Made by a program: the position numbers and the translations under genes. A DNA stretch of 64,000 nucleotides from an uncultured delta proteobacterium. GTDB taxonomy: Bacteria; Desulfobacterota; Syntrophia; Syntrophales; Smithellaceae. The number at the start of each line of letters is the position of its first letter. The stretch's first letter is position 1. Below are positions 53,108 through 62,662 of this stretch, one piece after another. The stretch is from positions 1 through 64,000 of the forward strand of contig CAIVQG010000069.1 of the NCBI GenBank assembly GCA_903907985.1, written 5' to 3'. The notes under the pieces are model-generated. The model saw only the letters and a list, made by a program, of their open reading frames with translations, did not search any database and had not been told where the DNA came from.

Positions 53108-55564
53108 ATGGAATCATTTAAAAATATTCTGCAAAAAATTGAACAACCGCTGCATTTTTCTTCTCAAAACAATTTTAAAAATTTAGCCCATATTAAAGAT
53201 TTGGGAAAATCTCTTTCGAACTTGTCGTTGATGTTGAAAAGTTCACGGCCTTCAGGTCTCCAGGATAATTCATTAACAATGATGGACGAATTATTAACTC
53301 TATTTTCCGATTACGATGGACTCGAACTGGAAATGAGAAAACAAAAGATTGAAAAAGCAACAGGATTATTAGATCAGCTCAAAACAGCCGTTCAGTTAAT
53401 TGAGGCGTCAAGCCAGCTGCATGATGAAAAAGCATTCCAAAGAATAGCGGATTTGAAGGAGACACTGGCCAAACTGTCGCTTCCGGTACAATATTTAAAA
53501 GGCGTAGGACCGAAGATGGCGCAGCGTTTCGGTGCAAAAAAAATTGATAATGTGGAAGATTTACTCTTATTCCTGCCGCGCACTTATGAAGACAGACGGG
53601 AAATAAAAAAAATTAATCGCTTGGAAACTGGAAAATATCAAACAGTCATGGGGAAAGTAATTCTGACCGAATATAAATATTACGGCAAAAGACGTATTCT
53701 GGAAATTACAATCAGCGATAATACAGCCAATCTCACAGCCAAATGGTTCAAAGGCCAGACTTCCTATCTTTTGGGCTTTTTCAAGAAAGGAGCAAATGTA
53801 ATTTTCACAGGCAATGTAACGCCCAATTACCTGGGCCGTGCTATGATCCATCCTGACTATGAAATATTGGACGACAATGACGAAGAAAATCTTCTTAATT
53901 TCAAACGAATCGTTCCCGTTTATTCCGAAACGGAAGGACTGCATCAAAAATACATGCGTAAAGTTATGCATCAGGCTTTGGCTAATTATGCACGCTACTT
54001 TATTTCGCCAATTCCGCCAGAAATTTGCCGCAAGCGCAATTTAATCGATCTGCAAACCGCAATCAGATCGATACATTTTCCGGAAAATAATGAAAATCTG
54101 GAGGATTATAATCTCCAACGCTCCGCCGCTCATTACCGCTTAATTTATGATGAGTTCTTTTTTTTCCAAATGGGTATGGCCATAAAAAAATCAGGGTGGA
54201 CTCTGGAGAAGGGAATCAGTTTCAAAACTCAGACTAATGTGCTGGAGAAATTTATTTCCAGTTTACCCTTTTCGTTGACTGCAGCACAAAGCAGGGTGAT
54301 GAATGAAATACTGACGGATATGGCCAAAGACACAGCGATGAACCGGCTTTTACAGGGAGATGTAGGCAGCGGTAAAACCATTGTATCAATGGCGGCCTTA
54401 ATCATTGCCTGCGAGAATAATTATCAGGCGGCAATGATGGCGCCTACGGAAATCTTAGCCAAACAGCATTACCGGAATATTAACGAATGGGCGGTCAATC
54501 TGGGATTGAACGTTGTTTTACTTACCGGCAGCATGAATACGGCAGATCGAAAAGAAGCTCTCGAACAGATTAATTCCGGCTGCGCCAATATCATCATCGG
54601 AACTCATGCCCTCATTCAGGAGGATGTTGATTATCATAAACTGGGACTGGTTGTTATAGATGAACAACACCGTTTTGGCGTTATGCAGCGGGCAACACTG
54701 CGGAATAAAGGAATTGATGCCGATGTGCTGGTAATGACCGCAACACCTATTCCTCGCACACTGGCGATGACGGTTTATGGCGATCTGGATGTATCGGTAA
54801 TCGATGAGATGCCTCCCGGGAAAATACCGGTAGCGACAACAGTCATGGGTGAAAATAAGCGCGACAAAGTTTATTCGATCATAGCCTCGGAACTGGACCA
54901 TGGCCATCAGACCTTCATCGTTTACCCGCTGGTGGAACAATCCGAAAATCTGGATTTAAAAGACGCAACAAATATGGCCGCTCATCTGCAGAAAGATATT
55001 TTTCCCGATTATAAAGTCGGCCTGATTCACGGCAAAATGAAGGATAAGGAAAAAGATGCGGTGATGCAGGCATTTCAGGAAAACGAAATTCATATTCTTG
55101 TGGCGACAACAGTCATTGAGGTGGGCATCGACATACCAATGGCATCGTTGATGGTTATTGAACATGCGGAGCGCTTCGGCCTTTCGCAACTACATCAACT
55201 GCGGGGCAGGGTAGGCCGAAGAGATATTCCTTCCCGTTGTATTTTGCTCGCCGATTATGCCCGTTCTGATGTCGCCCGTAAGAGACTCAAGATTATGGAA
55301 AAAACAACAGATGGCTTTGCTCTGGCTGAAGAAGATTTGGCCATTCGTGGTCCCGGTGATTTTTTGGGTACCCGACAATCGGGCTTGCCCGATTTCCGCA
55401 TCGCCAGCATTATCCGCGATGCCCGAATTTTAAACGATGCCAAAGAAGACGCATTTGCCTTAGCAGCCCGCGACCAATTTTTGGAAAAGCCCGAACACTT
55501 AATTTTGCGGGAGACACTGCTCTGGAAATGGCAAGGCAAGCTGGATTTGGCCAGGACAGTATGA
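53108..55564 (+). CDS. recG: ATP-dependent DNA helicase RecG
   Basis: About 818 residues. It drives reversal of stalled forks and branch migration. The N-terminal extension precedes a wedge/OB domain (LKGVGPKMAQRFGAKK). The helicase motifs are LTAAQSRVMNEIL, GDVGSGKTIVSMAAL (Walker A), VVIDEQHRFGVMQR (DEQH), MTATPIPRTLAMTV, ATTVIEVGIDIPMASL and QLRGRVGRRDIPSRCILL. The longer N-terminus, about 130 residues before the wedge domain, is typical of deltaproteobacterial RecG. No good Shine-Dalgarno is seen at the ATG 53108. A TTG at 53078 with AAGG just before it is an alternative that adds ten residues. Confidence 0.95.
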   Translation: MESFKNILQKIEQPLHFSSQNNFKNLAHIKDLGKSLSNLSLMLKSSRPSGLQDNSLTMMDELLTLFSDYDGLELEMRKQKIEKATGLLDQLKTAVQLIEASSQLHDEKAFQRIADLKETLAKLSLPVQYLKGVGPKMAQRFGAKKIDNVEDLLLFLPRTYEDRREIKKINRLETGKYQTVMGKVILTEYKYYGKRRILEITISDNTANLTAKWFKGQTSYLLGFFKKGANVIFTGNVTPNYLGRAMIHPDYEILDDNDEENLLNFKRIVPVYSETEGLHQKYMRKVMHQALANYARYFISPIPPEICRKRNLIDLQTAIRSIHFPENNENLEDYNLQRSAAHYRLIYDEFFFFQMGMAIKKSGWTLEKGISFKTQTNVLEKFISSLPFSLTAAQSRVMNEILTDMAKDTAMNRLLQGDVGSGKTIVSMAALIIACENNYQAAMMAPTEILAKQHYRNINEWAVNLGLNVVLLTGSMNTADRKEALEQINSGCANIIIGTHALIQEDVDYHKLGLVVIDEQHRFGVMQRATLRNKGIDADVLVMTATPIPRTLAMTVYGDLDVSVIDEMPPGKIPVATTVMGENKRDKVYSIIASELDHGHQTFIVYPLVEQSENLDLKDATNMAAHLQKDIFPDYKVGLIHGKMKDKEKDAVMQAFQENEIHILVATTVIEVGIDIPMASLMVIEHAERFGLSQLHQLRGRVGRRDIPSRCILLADYARSDVARKRLKIMEKTTDGFALAEEDLAIRGPGDFLGTRQSGLPDFRIASIIRDARILNDAKEDAFALAARDQFLEKPEHLILRETLLWKWQGKLDLARTV

Positions 55565-55701
55565 GATTATTTTTATGAACATGACTTTATCAGAGCAAGG
55601 CATATCCCCGCCGTTTAACTAATTGACTTTTTTCCGAAATATGCTATCTTCCGCCGAAGTGAAAAACTCCCCTAAATTATTAAAAACAGGAGCACAAGCC
55701 A

Positions 55702-57201
55702 ATGAAGTTATTTGTTAAAAAGGGAAAACTCCAGGATATTAAAAGCCAGGCCGTTATATTAGCCTTATTTCAAGATCAAAAAGAATTGACCGGAACTTCA
55801 TTAGTAATTGATCAGCGCAGTAGTGGATTAATCACCGAATTAATAAATAATGGCGATTTCACAGCCAAACCGTCGCAAATAGCAGTAGTTTATACCCACG
55901 GGGTAATTCCGGCGCAAAGAATAGCCCTGGTCGGTTTAGGGAAAAAAAGCGAAATTAATCTGGAAAAAATTCGGGCGGCTTTCAGTAAAGTGATGCAGCA
56001 TTTGCGCAGTATGAATATTAAAGAAACGGCGACTTCCATAGAATTAAATATCCTCCCCGGGAAAACAGATAAAAATGTGCAGGCAATGGTTGAAGGTGCA
56101 CTACTGGGCCTTTATCAATATACTCCCTACAAAACGGTGGGACGCGAAGATATCAAGGAGATGGAGCAATTCACTATAGTCGCCGGAGAAGAGGAATATT
56201 CAATTATCGAGTCTGCAGTTAAAATTGCCCAAATAATTACCGGGGGTGTTTACTTTGCCCGAGACCTTATTTCGGCTCCTTCCAATGAAATGACGCCATC
56301 CATTATGGCGCAGAAGGCAGAAGGAATCGCCCGGAGAAAAAACGTCACCTGCCAGGTATTGGATCGGGCTAAAATGAAGAAAATGGGAATGAATGCCCTT
56401 CTTGGAGTGGCTGCGGGAAGTAACGAAGAGCCCAGGTTCATTGTCCTAGAATATTCCGGGAGCTCGAAAAGCAAAGCGCCGGTTGTTCTTGTGGGCAAAG
56501 GTTTGACCTTTGACAGTGGTGGAATCAGTATCAAACCGGCGGAGAAAATGGATGAAATGAAGTCGGATATGTCCGGTGGTGCAGCAGTTATGGCAACGAT
56601 TATGGTGGCTGCTGATCTGAAACTGCCGCTGAATATTATCGGACTAATACCGGCCACGGAAAATATGCCCAGCGGTAGTGCCTATAAACCGGGAGATATT
56701 TTAAAATCATATTCGGGCAAAACTATCGAAATTATCAATACGGACGCTGAAGGCCGCTTAATTCTGGCGGATGCTCTTCATTATGCCTCTAAATATAAAC
56801 CTGCGGCGATCATTGACGTTGCCACTCTGACCGGAGCTTGTGTTATTGCACTGGGTGACGATGTTATAGGAATGCTGGGGACTGACGATAATCTTAAAGA
56901 AAAAATTACTAAGGCCGCACAGGATACAGGTGAGTTTGTCTGGGAGCTGCCCTTGTGGGAAAACTATTATGAGCTTATTAAGAGCGACATTGCGGATTAT
57001 AAAAACAGCGGAGGGCGAGTCGCCGGAACAATTACCGCTGCCGCATTTTTAAGTAAATTCATTGGTGATTATCCCTGGGTTCATTTAGACATTGCCGGTC
57101 CTGCCTGGAGTAGCAAAGACAAGTCTTATGTCCCGAAAGGAGCATCAGGAGTAGCGGTACGCCTGCTTACGGAATATCTGCGTAACTGTACTTCAAAATA
57201 A
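55702..57201 (+). CDS. pepA: Leucyl aminopeptidase
   Basis: 499-residue M17 aminopeptidase. The catalytic domain has VGKGLTFDSGGISIKPAEKM (metal Lys/Asp), MKSDMSGGAAVMATI and NTDAEGRLILADALHYA. The N-terminal half is the PepA-type regulatory domain, which in E. coli also binds DNA. It removes N-terminal residues from peptides. Two oligopeptide-ABC ATPase genes follow at 4 and 11 bases, so peptide import and cleavage are probably linked. Confidence 0.96.
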   Translation: MKLFVKKGKLQDIKSQAVILALFQDQKELTGTSLVIDQRSSGLITELINNGDFTAKPSQIAVVYTHGVIPAQRIALVGLGKKSEINLEKIRAAFSKVMQHLRSMNIKETATSIELNILPGKTDKNVQAMVEGALLGLYQYTPYKTVGREDIKEMEQFTIVAGEEEYSIIESAVKIAQIITGGVYFARDLISAPSNEMTPSIMAQKAEGIARRKNVTCQVLDRAKMKKMGMNALLGVAAGSNEEPRFIVLEYSGSSKSKAPVVLVGKGLTFDSGGISIKPAEKMDEMKSDMSGGAAVMATIMVAADLKLPLNIIGLIPATENMPSGSAYKPGDILKSYSGKTIEIINTDAEGRLILADALHYASKYKPAAIIDVATLTGACVIALGDDVIGMLGTDDNLKEKITKAAQDTGEFVWELPLWENYYELIKSDIADYKNSGGRVAGTITAAAFLSKFIGDYPWVHLDIAGPAWSSKDKSYVPKGASGVAVRLLTEYLRNCTSK

Positions 57202-57204
57202 AAT

Positions 57205-58191
57205 ATGCCGCCTCTACTGGAAATAAAAGAATTAATAACCGTATTTGATACGAATCGCGGCAGAATAAAAGCAGTTGATGGTGTTTCTTTGAGTTTGCAA
57301 CCTGGAGAAACATTAGGCATTGTCGGCGAATCTGGGTGTGGGAAAACCATGCTGGCACTGTCGATAATGCGGTTAATTCCCGCCAATGGCAGTATTATCA
57401 ACGGTTCAATATTTTTTCAGGGACAGGATTTATTAAAATTGTCTGCCGAAGAAATTCGCAGCAAGCGGGGCAATGAAATCGCCATGGTCTTTCAGGAGCC
57501 CATGACTTCACTTAATCCGGTTATTCGTATTGGCGAACAGATTGCTGAAGCGATCAGACTGCATCAAAATCTTCCCGCTAAACAGGCGCTTGCTTTGAGC
57601 ATTGAGCAATTACGGGAAGTAGGAATCCCCGATCCGGAAAGAAGAGCACAAGATTACCCGCATCAACTGAGCGGCGGAATGAGGCAGCGGGTAATGGTGG
57701 CAATGGCCATGTCTTGTCATCCCCGCTTACTTCTGGCCGATGAACCCACTACGGCATTGGATGTAACCATTCAGGCTCAGATTCTGGATTTGATTTCTGA
57801 TCTCAAAGAGAAAAATAATATGGCGGTTATTCTCATTACCCATGATCTCGGGATTGTTGCCCAGACGGCGGAAAATGTGGCCGTAATGTATGCCGGAAAA
57901 ATTGTGGAAAATTCCCAGGTCAATGAAATATTTGCCAATCCGCTGCATCCTTACACTAAAGGGTTGATCGCTTCTCTGCCGGCCAGCTGCAGCAATGACA
58001 GGCAAGAACATCTTGAAACTATTCCCGGTTCGGTCCCCAGTTTATATAATCTTGCGGCAGGATGCAGTTTTCGTGAGAGATGCTCTTGGGCCGAAACTCT
58101 TTGTGCTGAGCAAGATCCTGAGTTGAGAGAAATTAAATCCGGTCATTTTGTGGCCTGCTGGATCGCTCAACAAACAAAGAAATTAAATTAG
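57205..58191 (+). CDS. Oligopeptide/dipeptide ABC transporter ATPase, OppD/DppD type
   Basis: 328 residues. Walker A is GESGCGKTMLALSIMRL, the signature LSGGMRQRVMVAMAM and Walker B LLLADEPTTALDVTIQ. The C-terminal oligopeptide-transporter domain carries the Cys cluster GCSFRERCSWAETLC. It starts three bases after the pepA stop. No permease or binding-protein gene is beside it, so the partner subunits are encoded elsewhere. Confidence 0.92.
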   Translation: MPPLLEIKELITVFDTNRGRIKAVDGVSLSLQPGETLGIVGESGCGKTMLALSIMRLIPANGSIINGSIFFQGQDLLKLSAEEIRSKRGNEIAMVFQEPMTSLNPVIRIGEQIAEAIRLHQNLPAKQALALSIEQLREVGIPDPERRAQDYPHQLSGGMRQRVMVAMAMSCHPRLLLADEPTTALDVTIQAQILDLISDLKEKNNMAVILITHDLGIVAQTAENVAVMYAGKIVENSQVNEIFANPLHPYTKGLIASLPASCSNDRQEHLETIPGSVPSLYNLAAGCSFRERCSWAETLCAEQDPELREIKSGHFVACWIAQQTKKLN

Positions 58192-58201
58192 GAAGCATAT
58201 A

Positions 58202-59179
58202 ATGCCTGATCTTCTTGTTGATATTCAGAAATTAAATAAAAAATATACGCTCACAAGCGGTATGTTCAATTCTAAAAACAGAGTTGTTGATGCAGTTAAT
58301 GATGTGAATTTAAAAATATTTAAAGGAGAAACATTAGGTCTGGTCGGGGAATCTGGTTGCGGAAAATCAACACTGGCCCGCCTGATAACAAGGCTGGAAA
58401 AACCATCGTCCGGTTTTATCAGCTTCAAAGGAGAAAATATAAATTCTTATAACAGCAAATCCCTGAAAGCATACCGCCGGAATGTCCAGTTGATATTTCA
58501 GGACCCATATTCTTCTCTCAACCCTCGCAAATCGGCTGCTGTTATAATTAAAGAACCGTTAACTATTCATCACATCGGCGATAGAAATACCCGCAGTAAA
58601 TCGGTATTGGAATTAATGGCGAAAGTCGGCTTAAGTGCTGAACAGGCTAATCGCTATCCACACGAATTCAGTGGGGGACAGAGACAACGCATTGGAATTG
58701 CGCGGGCACTTATTCTCCGGCCGGAAATGATTGTCGCTGACGAACCTGTCTCCGCCCTGGATGTATCTATTCAGGCACAAATATTAAATTTACTCAAAGA
58801 TTTAAAACAGGACTTTGGTTTGACATATTTGTTTGTTTCTCACGATCTTAATGTGATCCGCCATATGTCTGATCGCATTGCGGTGATGTATTTGGGCCAA
58901 ATTGTTGAACTGGCGCAAAATCACGATATTTATGATTACCCGCTCCATCCTTACACGCAAATGCTGCTTGCGGCTGTACCGTCCTGCGACCGGCAGAAGA
59001 AGGGAAAAAAAGTCGCAATAAAAGGCGAAGCGAGGATTGAAGGTGCACGAGGATGTAATTTCAAAAACCGCTGTCTTTATAAATTGCCGGTTTGTGAGGA
59101 GCAGCAGCCCGTTTTGAAGGATATAAATAATAAAAGATTTTGTGCTTGCCATTTAGTGTCTGCAAAAGAGGAAGAATGA
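58202..59179 (+). CDS. Oligopeptide/dipeptide ABC transporter ATPase, OppF/DppF type
   Basis: 325 residues. Walker A GESGCGKSTLARLI, the signature FSGGQRQRIGIARAL, Walker B VADEPVSALDVSIQA and the terminal Cys domain GCNFKNRCLYKLPVCEEQQP. It pairs with the preceding OppD-type ATPase. The stop overlaps the next gene's start region (ATGATG). Confidence 0.92.
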   Translation: MPDLLVDIQKLNKKYTLTSGMFNSKNRVVDAVNDVNLKIFKGETLGLVGESGCGKSTLARLITRLEKPSSGFISFKGENINSYNSKSLKAYRRNVQLIFQDPYSSLNPRKSAAVIIKEPLTIHHIGDRNTRSKSVLELMAKVGLSAEQANRYPHEFSGGQRQRIGIARALILRPEMIVADEPVSALDVSIQAQILNLLKDLKQDFGLTYLFVSHDLNVIRHMSDRIAVMYLGQIVELAQNHDIYDYPLHPYTQMLLAAVPSCDRQKKGKKVAIKGEARIEGARGCNFKNRCLYKLPVCEEQQPVLKDINNKRFCACHLVSAKEEE

Positions 59180-59796
59180 TGAGGGAAGAACAGGTTTATA
59201 TAAAAAACAATGAACTGCTGATTGAAGGATTATTAAATAAATCGTCGGAAGACAAGGGGGTTGTTATTTGCCATCCACATTCTTTAATGGGCGGCTCTAT
59301 GCATAATAACGTTGTGCAAGCAATTCAGGAGGCTTTTGCCGCAGAAAAATATTCCACACTGAGATTTAATTTCCGGGGTGTTGGCGCAAGCACAGGAATT
59401 TATGATGAGGGAAGAGGGGAGCAGGAAGATATTTATGCCGCCTGTAAATATTTACAGAGTATTGGAATATCAAAAATAACTTTTGCCGGCTATTCTTTTG
59501 GCTCCTGGGTTGGTTCAAAAATTATTGAAAGAGCTGATCATCCTTTTGCTGCCGCTATATTTATTTCGCCACCCATTAGTTATTTCGATTTTGATTTTAC
59601 AAAATTAACGAATAGAATTGATCTGATCATTTGCGGAAACAATGATCAGTTCTGCAATATCGCAGTTTTAAAAAAACAAATAGAAAGTCTTAATTCTGAT
59701 TTAATAATAATTCCCTATACAGACCATTTTTATATCGAAAAAGAAAGTGAGATAATTAATATTTTACATTCCAGTTTAAATAACGAAAAAAATTAA
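59179..59796 (+). CDS. Alpha/beta hydrolase
   Basis: About 205 residues. Motifs are VICHPHSLMGGSMHNNVVQA, FNFRGVGASTGIYDEGRGEQ, the nucleophile elbow AGYSFGSWVGSKI, ICGNNDQFCN and YTDHFYIEKE, giving Ser, Asp and His. This belongs to the small HPHPxxGG group of alpha/beta hydrolases of unknown substrate. The start could be the ATG at 59176 or 59179; the latter has better spacing to GAGG. It ends the pepA-opp operon. Confidence 0.85.
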   Translation: MREEQVYIKNNELLIEGLLNKSSEDKGVVICHPHSLMGGSMHNNVVQAIQEAFAAEKYSTLRFNFRGVGASTGIYDEGRGEQEDIYAACKYLQSIGISKITFAGYSFGSWVGSKIIERADHPFAAAIFISPPISYFDFDFTKLTNRIDLIICGNNDQFCNIAVLKKQIESLNSDLIIIPYTDHFYIEKESEIINILHSSLNNEKN

Positions 59797-59844
59797 CAAA
59801 ATTATAAAAAAAGCTTGATTTTAAAAAAAATAGATGTTAGTTAT

Positions 59845-59989
59845 CACGCTAAAGCATGTTAGCCCTGAATTTGTCAGGGAGTGTAAAGTGTAATGTTTAT
59901 TAGGAAGTAGTTAGTGCTAAGTTTCACAAGAAAGAAAATTAACCGCTGAGAATTCTTGAATTAAGAAAGAGAATTCGTGCGGTTTTTTT
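59845..59989 (+). promoter_or_regulatory. Candidate leader RNA or small RNA ending in a terminator upstream of the cold shock gene
   Basis: After a weak promoter (TTGATT near 59815, then TAGTTA) the sequence can form CCCTGA-ATTTG-TCAGGG (about 59871-59887). It then forms a strong terminator-like stem at 59941-59984 (AACCGC/GCGGTT enclosing GAATTCT/AGAATTC) with seven T following. The cold shock start lies 59 bases beyond. Either a small RNA ends here, or the cold shock mRNA is attenuated by this hairpin. No known family is recognised. Confidence 0.5.
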
Positions 59990-60047
59990 GTTTCTGGCAG
60001 GAATCAACCTGTTTGGAAATGAATATTTGAAAGGAGGGTTTTTAACT

Positions 60048-60248
60048 GTGGCAGAAGGAAAAGTAAAGTGGTTCAACGAGAAGAAGGGGTTTGGTTTCAT
60101 TGAAAACGATGAAGGTGGCGATGTATTTGTTCATTATAGCGCTATCGCAGGAACCGGATTCAAAACTCTTTATGAGGGTCAGAGAATTCGTTTTGACATT
60201 GAGCAGGGCAATAAAGGTCCCAGCGCAACCAATGTACAACCACTGTAA
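60048..60248 (+). CDS. cspA: Cold shock protein (CspA family)
   Basis: 66 residues from a GTG that follows AAAGGAGGG at normal distance. The single cold shock domain carries [16 protein letters not shown] (RNP1) and [10 protein letters not shown] (RNP2), so it binds single-stranded RNA and DNA and melts secondary structure. An upstream in-frame ATG at 59988 would add non-homologous residues and is rejected. A terminator-like hairpin lies in its leader and another directly after the stop. Confidence 0.95.
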   Translation: MAEGKVKWFNEKKGFGFIENDEGGDVFVHYSAIAGTGFKTLYEGQRIRFDIEQGNKGPSATNVQPL

Positions 60249-60280
60249 TATTTAATTAATCAAAGCTGAATCTAAATTAA

Positions 60281-60309
60281 AATGCCCCTGTTTAAGGGGC
60301 ATTTTTTTT
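60281..60309. terminator. Terminator between cold shock gene and MATE transporter
   Basis: Stem AATGCCCC/GGGGCATT (8 bp, 7-base loop) followed by TTTTTTTT on the plus strand, 33 bases after the cold shock stop and 10 bases before the end of the convergent MATE gene. The A-run on the left (TTAAAAT) is weak, so it mainly serves the plus strand. Confidence 0.85.
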
Positions 60310-60319
60310 GAATGATTGA

Positions 60320-61666
60320 TTAAGAATAAGTATCAAACCGGCGAAGTTCTTTTTTTGCCCAGTATAAAATTGCAAAAAAAGCAATTATGTTGGCAAGCGG
60401 TAATGCCAGCCAGGCGCCAAAAAGACCGAACCGCGAAGAGAAAACAATCAGTAACGGAATAAGTAAAAGAACATCGCGGAAGAAAAGTAAAACCATGGCT
60501 AGATTTCCCTTACCCAGACCCATAAACATGTTGATGAAAATTAATGTTGGCGCCATAAATATTAAAACGGAAACATAAAGACGCAACGCTGTTGTGGCGA
60601 TTGCGGTGAGTGCCGGATCATTAGAGAAAATCCCGACAATCGATTCGGCATATATTTCTAATATAACTGAAGAGACTACAGCAATGGCAATTGCTAATTT
60701 CAATGCAACAACCACAGATTCTTTCAGACGCCCATAAAGTCTGGCTCCTTCGCTGTATCCGACAATAGGCATTAAGCCAAAACCAATCCCGAATAGAATC
60801 ATGGTCACAAGGCCGTTTACTCGAAAACAGATTCCCAGAGAAGCTATAGCTAGCGAACCGAACTGCGATAGTGTGTGATTGTAAATAACTAAAACGAGAC
60901 TAACGATCATATTAATAACGATTGACGGGAATCCGGTGGAGTAGATTGATTTAATTATGTTTATATTTGGGATCAGATATTGCCATTTAAGATCATAAAT
61001 CGATGTTTTTAATAACATGAAATAAACGGAGAAGATGCTTGCTACAAATTGGGCAATAACAGAGGCTAGTGCTGCGCCTTTAATTCCCATGGCAGGGAAG
61101 GGGCCAATACCGAAAATTAACAACGGATCGAGAATGGCACTGATAATTGAAGAAATCAGGACGACCCACATAGATAAAAGTGGTCTTCCCTCAGCTCTTA
61201 ATAAATTGTTGGACATCATCGAAAAGAAAAGAAAAGGTGAACTGAACGCAACAATAATCAAATAATCACGACAAAGAGGCATTATTTCCGCACTTGCGCC
61301 AAAAAAGCGGAGAATGTAGTCATGAAAGATCAGAATTACCATAATCATGACAAGTCCGAAAAACAGGGAAAGGGTAAAAATATGGCCGGCGGCCTGCTTT
61401 GCTCGGAATAAATTACCTGCGCCAAACATCCTCGCTGAAAATGAGCCGGCGCCAACACCGGTGCCGATACCGATAGCGGCAAAAATCATTTGAATGGGGA
61501 AACAAATTGTAAGTGCGGCCAGAGCATGGGAACTTAATCTGGCCAGCCAGAAAGTATCAATGAAATTGTAAAGAGACATGGCCACCATTGCGATCATAGA
61601 TGGCCAGCTCATTTTAATAATCAAAGGGAAGATTGCTTCCTTGCGTAGATCCAGTCGTTTGTTCAT
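60320..61666 (-). CDS. MATE family efflux transporter
   Basis: 448 residues with twelve predicted helices in two related halves. MSWPSMIAMVAMSLYNFIDT at the N-terminus, GIGTGVGAGSFSARMFGAGN and YSEGARLYGR are typical of the DinF/NorM/MATE superfamily of cation-coupled drug or metabolite exporters. Substrate is unknown. It stands alone between the cold shock gene and miaA. Confidence 0.92.
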   Translation of the reverse strand: MNKRLDLRKEAIFPLIIKMSWPSMIAMVAMSLYNFIDTFWLARLSSHALAALTICFPIQMIFAAIGIGTGVGAGSFSARMFGAGNLFRAKQAAGHIFTLSLFFGLVMIMVILIFHDYILRFFGASAEIMPLCRDYLIIVAFSSPFLFFSMMSNNLLRAEGRPLLSMWVVLISSIISAILDPLLIFGIGPFPAMGIKGAALASVIAQFVASIFSVYFMLLKTSIYDLKWQYLIPNINIIKSIYSTGFPSIVINMIVSLVLVIYNHTLSQFGSLAIASLGICFRVNGLVTMILFGIGFGLMPIVGYSEGARLYGRLKESVVVALKLAIAIAVVSSVILEIYAESIVGIFSNDPALTAIATTALRLYVSVLIFMAPTLIFINMFMGLGKGNLAMVLLFFRDVLLLIPLLIVFSSRFGLFGAWLALPLANIIAFFAILYWAKKELRRFDTYS

Positions 61667-61747
61667 TTATTTTCAGCCGGTAATGGTAAAATAAAATTAA
61701 TTATTGTATTACATTTCATTAATGACAGATAAATTCAAGGCAATATA

Positions 61748-62662
61748 ATGGCGAATAATCTGATAATTATTCTGGGAGCGACTGCTTCAGGCAAGACGAA
61801 ACTGTCTGTTCGCCTGGCCTATGATTTAAAAGGTGAAATAATCTCGGCAGATTCCCGTCAAGTATATAAAGGACTGGATATTGGTACCGGCAAAGATTTG
61901 CAGGAATATAATATCAATGGCTTTAATATGCCATATTATTTAATCGATATTATCAATCCCCGGGAAGAATTTAATCTCTTTGCATTCCAGACCCGATTTT
62001 ATGAAGTATACTCCGCTCTAATCCGAAGAAACTCTTTGCCTGTTGTGGTTGGCGGCACCGGACTTTATTTGGAGTCAATAATTCTTAATTATCAGTTGCC
62101 GCCGGCGCCACCGGATCAGGAATTGAGAGACTATTTGCAAACTAAATCAATAGAAGAATTACAAAATAATCTCCTCGCCATGAAGCCACAACTTCATAAT
62201 AAGACGGATATCGAGGATAAAGACAGATTAATTCGGGCAATAGAGATAGAAAAAGCACGCCTGCGCCAACCTGCTGAAATATTCAATCGGCCGAATGCAA
62301 ATGCAACTGTATTCGGTATACGCTGGGAGAGATCAGTGCTACGCAAACGCATTACAACCAGGTTAACACAAAGATTGGAACAGGGAATGATAGAGGAAGT
62401 AAAAGCGCTGCATATTTCCGGATTGTCCTGGGCAAGACTCGATAGTTTTGGTTTAGAGTATCGTTATGTTTCTCAGTATCTGCAAGGGCAAATCACTTAT
62501 CCGGATATGTTTGCAAAACTAAATACCAGTATTCATCAATTTGCGAAACGTCAGGAAACGTGGTTTCGACGGATGGAAAGAAAGGGAATAACAATTAATT
62601 GGATTAACGGAGATGATTATAATTTGTTAAAAGAAAGTGTAATTAAATATTGGAATGACTAA
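61748..62662 (+). CDS. miaA: tRNA dimethylallyltransferase MiaA
   Basis: 304 residues; adds the isopentenyl group to A37 of tRNAs reading UNN codons. P-loop LGATASGKTKLSVRLA, ISADSRQVYKGLDIGTG (where GTAK is usual), and VVGGTGLYLESII. The C-terminal QFAKRQETWFRR is canonical. It overlaps the next gene by 8 bases (ATGACTAA). Confidence 0.96.
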   Translation: MANNLIIILGATASGKTKLSVRLAYDLKGEIISADSRQVYKGLDIGTGKDLQEYNINGFNMPYYLIDIINPREEFNLFAFQTRFYEVYSALIRRNSLPVVVGGTGLYLESIILNYQLPPAPPDQELRDYLQTKSIEELQNNLLAMKPQLHNKTDIEDKDRLIRAIEIEKARLRQPAEIFNRPNANATVFGIRWERSVLRKRITTRLTQRLEQGMIEEVKALHISGLSWARLDSFGLEYRYVSQYLQGQITYPDMFAKLNTSIHQFAKRQETWFRRMERKGITINWINGDDYNLLKESVIKYWND

